From Myxococcus guangdongensis (lineage in GTDB: Bacteria; Myxococcota; Myxococcia; Myxococcales; Myxococcaceae), in NCBI RefSeq assembly GCF_024198255.1, contig NZ_JAJVKW010000014.1, positions 186,001 to 250,000 of the forward strand: a stretch of 64,000 nt of DNA. The letters are read 5' to 3'. A model generated the notes under the pieces. That model ran no database searches. It saw nothing but the letters and a program-made list of their open reading frames with translations, and had not been told where the DNA came from. Positions 59,801 through 64,000 of this stretch are shown here, piece after piece; the stretch's first letter is position 1; each line of letters starts with the position of its first letter. A program made the translations under genes and the position numbers.

Positions 59801-60220
59801 GCTGCCGGACCACCCCTGGAGCGTCCAGTCGCGGGGCGCGCGGTTCGTGAGCGAGCCGTTGGAGAACTTGATGGCGTAGTGCGAGAGGGTGCGCGGCCCG
59901 TCGAAGAACTCGTAGGTGAGCCAAGCGGTGGACTGGCCGCTCGCGGTGAGCCACATGGTGCTGTCACTGCCGTCCACCGCGTGCCAGGCGGGATTGGACG
60001 CGCTGGCCTCACTGGAGGCGATGACGAGGCCGCTGACGGGGTTGTCGCGGGCCGACATGACGGGGATGAGGCTGCCGCCACAGGCGAGTCCTTGCGAGAC
60101 GGTGCCGAGCGGCTCTGGGGTGGGGTCGATGGGGGACGGGGCGTCCTGACACCCGGGCACGAAGGCCAGGGTGAGGGCGCTCGCCAGGAAGAGGCTGTTG
60201 AAAGACATCGGGCGATGCAT
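56816..60220 (-). CDS. large lipoprotein: two discoidin domains, Ig-like repeats, Cys-rich repeat, CxxCH
   Basis: 1,134 residues; GAGGAG 7 nt before the ATG at 60220. Lipobox FVPGC (Cys24). The order is two F5/8-type discoidin domains (about 50-205 and 215-375), three Ig-like repeats (about 380-665, each with TEAxAxVRLF and DxAGNVSxCSAxVSxxHD), and a myxobacterial Cys-rich repeat (about 670-740: DCDGNLTNGCE, NCGACGTVC). A C-terminal domain of about 390 residues (VNRIDLRSEG, GRFVFGV) carries CNGCH at 1023-1027, a possible covalent haem c site. The C-terminus is Pro-rich. Predicted surface adhesin or redox-active lipoprotein. Convergent with hflC. Confidence 0.87.
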   Translation of the reverse strand: MHRPMSFNSLFLASALTLAFVPGCQDAPSPIDPTPEPLGTVSQGLACGGSLIPVMSARDNPVSGLVIASSEASASNPAWHAVDGSDSTMWLTASGQSTAWLTYEFFDGPRTLSHYAIKFSNGSLTNRAPRDWTLQGWSGSAWNTLDTRTLQTNWGGAEEREFSITTPGAYRKYRLMVTEDNTAGTGVDVLSIGRLSFYNCACATIVNQVPVMTSATAPSGTVAGSGFLQAGNEPWKAFDNVDTSASMWLSSKATPSWLSYEWPGAARILTRYAIKFPNGEAVTRAPKNWTLQAWNGSSWVVVDTRVDEFNWTSAERREYPLSVPRTFTRFKLDITDDNDPRTGVETVSIARLEFLGCERDTVPPIVPTFSGFTPTSPGTQTAVTLNGATEANATVRLFSGGTCAGSAIASFTATSAGAFSRALTVTANATSTFSAKAEDSAGNVSACSAAVSYTHDNVVPATPFQLAFVPSATGTTLTPQLTGRTEASALVRLFLGPTCGGAPLTTTPANATTGAFSFTPTVTANAVTSFSLRAVDAAGNVSVCSASVSFSHDTVAPAAPTFTAGMVPLSQSPIVAGIRVQAEPRSRLFLFMNDGCLDPVSAEVAVDSSGNALVPLTASQVGVPASIRIQDPAGNLSPCVSVEERCFAGFLDCDGNLTNGCETPVMDDPANCGACGTVCGGAASASGVCGAGTCGLACAVGTFDCDGSPLNGCESSTACAPGVCQVSPDRELLITALPVVEDPVRTTNGGVWTFGTLLRRMNGGQNPSEMVRTWLKTWETNQVIAGLPVAARSRILPDVLTPWETRSGGPSAPLDFDTAPFRLLAIVNRIDLRSEGAHSGEGRFVFGVTTPSGQDLPFTVILEYMLPGDGPEDIQRWARDWHELGSLPLGSPAYNTKLQAITDRFTQPFIAQGRFMGSAIHQVRTNENALNPLWELREFHFGPSGLVPAPVALTPELSLNGSPRLESFVQENAAAILAGTHEVPSLYQGQAFVAGSAITPFGLAWFVPGADPEVRHRFSLNTCNGCHAGETQTPFLHVFPRPAGAPSFLSPFLLGTQSVPDPLTGMPRVFDDLGRRDEDLETLVCGAPQSLAPSLGAVGEGLLTPRSLSGSMAPKPAAVPGFPPRSNLPPGRVH

Positions 60221-60364
60221 GCACACGCTCCTCGCTACGGGCCGCCGGTGACGCCGGCAGCGCGGGAGCAGTGACTCGTACCCCGTGTAAAACATGACAA
60301 CACAAAAGGTGTGACGTAACCGCCCTGGCCCGTGACGAAACCTCCGCCTGGAGGGACGGAGTGC

Positions 60365-61159
60365 TCACGGAGGGAACGCGACGGACGCGCGCACCGCGAA
60401 GTGGTCCGAGCCTCCCCCATGCAGCACCTTGGCGCCCGACAGCGAGAGGTTCCGACCCAGGATGTGGTCAATCTCCACGAAGCTGGGGACGACGGACGCC
60501 GCGCCCGGCCAGGTGTCTCCACAGAGCGCGTCCGGCCCATGACAGGCATGCGCGAAGCCCGCGGCGGCGAAGGTCGTCATCGCCTCCTGCGTGCGGGACT
60601 CGTTCATGTCGCCAAACAGCAGCACCGGGCCGCGCGCCTTCGAATAGCGCTCCACCAGGGCCTCGGCCTGCTGCTTGCGGAGGGTCGCGTTCTTCCGCAT
60701 CGTCTCCAGGAGGCCGTCCTCCCGCCGATGCGTGGCCCCCGGCGGCATCAGGTGGAGACAGGCCACCTTCAGCGTCCGCCCACCAACGAGCACGTCTGCT
60801 TCGAGCCCAGGCATGCGGTGGGGCTTCTGGGCAAAGCGCTCCACCCGCCGCAACCGGTGTCGACTGGCGAGCCCCACGCCCCACCCCCCTTTCCGGGGCA
60901 TGAGCTTGAGATGGGGATAGTCCTTCCCCAATCGCTTCCGGAAGGCCGCCGCGAACCCAGGCGTCAACTCGCGCAGACACAGGACCTCCGGCGCCTCCTT
61001 CTCGATGACCTCCAGCGACTTGTCGATGCCCTCCGCCGGCGAGGAATAGAGGACGTTGTATGCCATCACCCGCACGGGCGCTGGCGCGGGTGGAGGCGCG
61101 CCACCGAGGACAACACAGACAAGGGACACGACGTGGCTGGAAGGACTCATCCCTCCCAT
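60365..61159 (-). CDS. exported endonuclease/exonuclease/phosphatase-family protein
   Basis: 264 residues from ATG 61159 (ATG 61150 is an alternative). A short hydrophobic segment (HVVSLVCVVLGGAPPPAPAP) suggests export. The EEP fold is recognisable from VRVMAYNVLYSS, the catalytic Glu in CLRELTPG, GWGVGLASRH, VACLHLMPPG, the Asp/Asn pair in GDMNESRTQ and the C-terminal GGGSDHFAV. The family includes DNases, sphingomyelinases and phosphoinositide phosphatases; the substrate here is unknown. It is divergent from the RCC1 lipoprotein. Confidence 0.85.
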   Translation of the reverse strand: MGGMSPSSHVVSLVCVVLGGAPPPAPAPVRVMAYNVLYSSPAEGIDKSLEVIEKEAPEVLCLRELTPGFAAAFRKRLGKDYPHLKLMPRKGGWGVGLASRHRLRRVERFAQKPHRMPGLEADVLVGGRTLKVACLHLMPPGATHRREDGLLETMRKNATLRKQQAEALVERYSKARGPVLLFGDMNESRTQEAMTTFAAAGFAHACHGPDALCGDTWPGAASVVPSFVEIDHILGRNLSLSGAKVLHGGGSDHFAVRASVAFPP

Positions 61160-61365
61160 CCAAGCAAACCCCGAGCCCACGGCCCCGGGAGCGCGGGCGC
61201 CCTCTGAAGAAGCGCCTCGAGCAGTTGGAGCGAGCACCGTGGACAACGGGACACACCGTGGCCAGGGCGCCACATGAGACACCTTTGAAACCCTTTCGCA
61301 CCCATCCACTGAATTCACAGACACCCGGGGGCGTCGGACGCCACGCAACACCAGGAGACAATCAC

Positions 61366-63552
61366 ATGACACGCATTGCGACATCGAAGTGGGGCACCGT
61401 CCTGTCCCTCGTGGCGGGACTCATCCTGGGCTCGGGCTGCGGTCCCTCCGACGCCCGTTCCCAACCCGAGGACCTCCAATCCTCGGCCATCTCCAGGGCA
61501 CGCCCTCGGGCGCGCATCGCGCTGGGTGACCAGCACTCACTGGCCATCCGCGCGGACGGCACGGTGTGGGCTTCCGGGGACAATCAATCTGGACAGCTCG
61601 GCACCGGCGACCTCATCAGCACCTCCACGCCGGTCCAGGTCATCGGCCTGACGGGGGTGACGGCGGTGGATGGAGGCAGGAACCACTCCGTGGCGCTGCG
61701 CTCCAATGGCACCGTCTGGACCTGGGGCCACAACGGCCAGGGCCAGCTGGGTGACGGCACCACCCTCCCCCGGACCACGCCCATTCAGGTTCCCGGGCTC
61801 ACCGGCGTGGCCTCGGTGGCGGCGGGCCGCGACTACACGCTCGTGGTGAAGACCGACGGCACCGTCTGGGCCTGGGGCAACAACACCTATGGCCAGTTGG
61901 GTGACGGCTCCACCACCGCGCGCCGCGTCCCCGTCCAGGCGCAGGGCCTGTCCGGCATCCTCGCCGTGTCGACGAGCTTCAGCACCTCCCTCGCCCTCCG
62001 CTCGGACGGCACCCTGTGGAGCTGGGGCCTGAACCGGACGGGACAGCTCGGCAACGGCACGTACGTCCATGGCGCCGTGCCCGCCCGAATCCAGGGGCTG
62101 AGCGGTGTCATCGCCGCGTCGGCGGGGAGCACGAGCGCGTTCGCGGTCCGCTCGGATGGAACCCTCTGGGGCTGGGGCTCGGACTTCGTCCTCCAGGGCA
62201 CCCGGACCACGCCCACCCTCATCGAGGGCGTGACGGGCCTCCTCGACGTCATCGCGGGCGAGGACACCACCCGGGTCCTCAAGTCCGATGGAACGGTGTG
62301 GAGCTGGGGGAACAACGCCCTGGGAGAGCTGGGCATCGGCGTCAAGCAGTCCAGCGCCACGCCGCTCCAGGTGCCAGGGCTCACGGGCGTCCAGGCCGTC
62401 GCGGCGGGCCCCCACTCAGTCCTCGCGCTGCGCAGCGATGGGAGCGTCTGGGGCTGGGGCAGCAACCGTGATGGCCAGCTCGGCAACGGCGCGCTCACCC
62501 GCTTCACCACGCCCGCCCCCGTTCCAGACGCCCCCGTGGGCGCGCTCCAGGTGGCGGCGGGCAGTGCGCACGCCCTGGCGCTCCACCACGATGGAACGGT
62601 GTGGGGCTGGGGGCACAACCAGTACGGCCAACTGGGCGACGGGACCCTCGCGGCTCGCACCACACCCGCCCCGGTGCCGGGCCTCGCGGGCATGGCCGCC
62701 ATCAGCGCGGCGGGCAGCACCTCGCTCGCGCTCGGCCATGACGGCGCGGTCTGGGCCTGGGGACGACACTCCGACACTCCGCGCCGCGTCGAGCCCCTGC
62801 CCTTCATCGTCGCCATCTCCGCGAGCGCCAGCCACGCCCTCGCGCTCGCCGACAATGGGACGGTGTGGGCCTGGGGTGACAATGAGGTGGGGCAGCTCGG
62901 CGACGGCACGACGCTCCCCAGTTGGACGCCCGTGCAGGTGCTGAACCTGGACGGCGTCGCGAAGGTGGTCGCGGCGAATCAGCTCTCGCTCGCCGTGCGC
63001 CATGACGGCACGGCGTGGGCCTGGGGGCTCAACGCCGACGGGCGGCTCGGCGACGGCACCTTCGAGGACCGCGCCGCCCCCGTCCAGGTACTGACGCTGA
63101 CGGACGTCGTCGCCATCGCCGGGGGCGAGTACCACGTGATGGCGGTGAAGTCCGACGGCACCGGGTGGACCTGGGGCCTGGACTCCGCGGGCGCGGGGAT
63201 GCGGAGCCTGCAGGATGGGGAGCCCCACGTGGTCCCCATGAGCGTCACCGGGCTGCGTGACGTCGTCTCCGGACCCTTCACCTCGCTGGCGCCAGGCCTC
63301 GACGGCCAGGTGTGGGCCGGCGGAAGGAACACGCGGGGACAACTGGGGGACGGCACCACCCGCGCCCGCTTCGAGCCCGTCCTCGTCCAGGGCGTCACCG
63401 CCGGCGCGACGTCACTCGCCGCCGGTGACGAGCACATGCTCGCCCTCCTGCCCGACGGAACCGTGTGGTCCTGGGGCAGCAACTCGGATGGGCAGCTCGG
63501 CCACGGCGCGCCGACCGACCAGCTCACCCCGGTGCTCACGCGGCTGCCTTGA
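61366..63552 (+). CDS. RCC1-repeat lipoprotein with 14 blades
   Basis: 728 residues; AGGAG 8 nt before the ATG at 61366. Lipobox GSGC (about Cys25). From about residue 48 the protein consists of 14 RCC1-type repeats of about 50 residues, with consensus HSLALRSDGTVWAWG-N-x2-GQLGDGT-x5-P-x-P-V-x-GLTGV-x-A-V-A-AG. Repeats 5 and 9 are shortened. Fourteen repeats would make two seven-bladed propellers. Predicted surface protein; RCC1-type propellers bind proteins or nucleic acids, here the ligand is unknown. A paralogue starts 108 bp downstream. Confidence 0.9.
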   Translation: MTRIATSKWGTVLSLVAGLILGSGCGPSDARSQPEDLQSSAISRARPRARIALGDQHSLAIRADGTVWASGDNQSGQLGTGDLISTSTPVQVIGLTGVTAVDGGRNHSVALRSNGTVWTWGHNGQGQLGDGTTLPRTTPIQVPGLTGVASVAAGRDYTLVVKTDGTVWAWGNNTYGQLGDGSTTARRVPVQAQGLSGILAVSTSFSTSLALRSDGTLWSWGLNRTGQLGNGTYVHGAVPARIQGLSGVIAASAGSTSAFAVRSDGTLWGWGSDFVLQGTRTTPTLIEGVTGLLDVIAGEDTTRVLKSDGTVWSWGNNALGELGIGVKQSSATPLQVPGLTGVQAVAAGPHSVLALRSDGSVWGWGSNRDGQLGNGALTRFTTPAPVPDAPVGALQVAAGSAHALALHHDGTVWGWGHNQYGQLGDGTLAARTTPAPVPGLAGMAAISAAGSTSLALGHDGAVWAWGRHSDTPRRVEPLPFIVAISASASHALALADNGTVWAWGDNEVGQLGDGTTLPSWTPVQVLNLDGVAKVVAANQLSLAVRHDGTAWAWGLNADGRLGDGTFEDRAAPVQVLTLTDVVAIAGGEYHVMAVKSDGTGWTWGLDSAGAGMRSLQDGEPHVVPMSVTGLRDVVSGPFTSLAPGLDGQVWAGGRNTRGQLGDGTTRARFEPVLVQGVTAGATSLAAGDEHMLALLPDGTVWSWGSNSDGQLGHGAPTDQLTPVLTRLP

Positions 63553-63660
63553 TGACGGAGGCAAGGGTCACCCAAGACCGCAGCCTTCTCGGATTTTCCT
63601 AATTAAATAAGGAGTCCGAGCCCTCGTCTGGACGCCGCTTCAATCACACACGAGGGTCGA

Positions 63661-64000
63661 ATGTCACATCCGTCGTCATCACGGCTGCACAATGTATTGG
63701 GTCTCACGTTGGGACTCCTGCTGACCGTGGGCTGTGGTCAGCAGGAGTCGGGTATCGAGCGCGGAGTTGAAGACAGTCAGACAGCGGCGATTTCGCGCAT
63801 CCGGCCACGGGTCAAGCTCGCCGCGAACGCGAACCACTCCCTGGCCATCCGCTCGAACGGGACGGTGTGGGCCTCGGGGAGGAACTTCGCGGGGGTGCTC
63901 GGCAGGGACGGCCTCAGCGGGAGCGCGACGCCCCTGGAGGTCCCCGGGCTGACGGGGGCCCTGTCCGTGGCGGCGGGCAGCACGTTCTCCATGGCGCTGC
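63661..64000 (+). CDS. RCC1-repeat lipoprotein (start only, cut by window edge)
   Basis: Open from ATG at 63661 (GAGGG shortly before it) to the end of the window: 113 codons without a stop. Signal peptide with lipobox LTVGC (Cys25), then RIRPRVKLAANANHSLAIRSNGTVWASGRNFAGVLG and a second repeat beginning, paralogous to the preceding gene including the R-P-R-x-K/R-I/L-A lead-in. The gap before it (63553-63660) contains CCTAATTAAATAAGG, an AT-rich near-palindrome that may be its promoter. Confidence 0.85.
   Translation, partial: MSHPSSSRLHNVLGLTLGLLLTVGCGQQESGIERGVEDSQTAAISRIRPRVKLAANANHSLAIRSNGTVWASGRNFAGVLGRDGLSGSATPLEVPGLTGALSVAAGSTFSMAL

Noticed and set aside
56777..60274. A 1,165-codon open frame on the plus strand opposite the discoidin lipoprotein
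   Set aside because: Same reason: antisense mirror of a gene with strong domain evidence, low-complexity composition and no ribosome binding site.
1..64000. rRNA, tRNA, insertion sequences, prophage genes or an origin of replication
   Set aside because: None of the conserved sequence patterns, transposase or integrase motifs, or DnaA-box clusters was seen on either strand; small structured RNAs cannot be excluded by eye.

Overview
The window is GC-rich (about 70% by eye) with high coding density. It carries an unusually large number of lipoprotein signal peptides, acellular adhesion/propeller proteins, a Hanks-type kinase, caspase-like proteins and paralogous myxobacterial lipoproteins. This points to a member of the Myxococcaceae (Myxococcus, Corallococcus, Pyxidicoccus or a close relative). 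No rRNA, tRNA, insertion sequence, CRISPR array or replication origin was recognised. About 46 protein genes are supported; the last is cut by the window edge.

Layout. 0.1-7.1 kb: an orphan duplicated MacB/FtsX permease, a small propeller-like lipoprotein, and a fusion of an acetoacetate-decarboxylase-like domain to an FAD oxidoreductase. 7.1-12.7 kb: an exported acetamidase/formamidase homologue, then a SWIM zinc-finger protein overlapping a large DUF6493-like helical protein. 12.6-18.3 kb: transaldolase and an animal-type transketolase transcribed divergently (non-oxidative pentose phosphate pathway), followed by a WD40 protein whose start lies inside a perfect RNA hairpin. 18.3-30 kb: secreted or membrane housekeeping and accessory genes (Cip1-like lipoprotein, discoidin/PKD/esterase lipoprotein, GRP sugar transporter, SHOCT protein, glutathione transferase with a divergent HxlR regulator, small secreted proteins, bestrophin, MATE pump, CAP-domain lipoprotein). 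30.1-33 kb: aldo/keto reductase and a ChaN/EreA-like lipoprotein.

The accessory core is 32.8-36.8 kb, all on the minus strand. It holds a beta-barrel-like exported protein, a large lipoprotein with a C-terminal His-rich nuclease-like domain, and a small cytosolic protein that looks like its immunity partner. All three are translationally coupled by overlaps, and they are followed by an EcoRV-fold protein whose catalytic Asp and Lys are replaced by His and Glu. I read this as a contact-dependent toxin/immunity cassette comparable to the SitA/SitI kin-discrimination toxins of Myxococcus, with a repurposed EcoRV relative.

A second notable cluster lies at 37.3-46.2 kb. It has two clan-CD (caspase/gingipain-type) His-Cys proteins within 6 kb. 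One is paired with a propeptide-like lipoprotein. The other is an outer-membrane caspase fused to EF-hand, PEGA and beta-barrel segments, co-transcribed with an ECF sigma factor and anti-sigma factor; poly-Asp lipoproteins sit at the end of this operon and divergently beside it.

The remaining 46-64 kb holds a second discoidin-like/PKD/esterase lipoprotein preceded by a Shine-Dalgarno-sequestering hairpin, a frameshifted remnant gene, and a Ser/Thr kinase-PEGA-TonB fusion. It also holds an XRE/MmyB-type regulator with a divergent four-helix membrane protein, hflK-hflC, a 1,134-residue discoidin lipoprotein with a CxxCH motif, an endonuclease/exonuclease/phosphatase protein, and two tandem RCC1-propeller lipoproteins.
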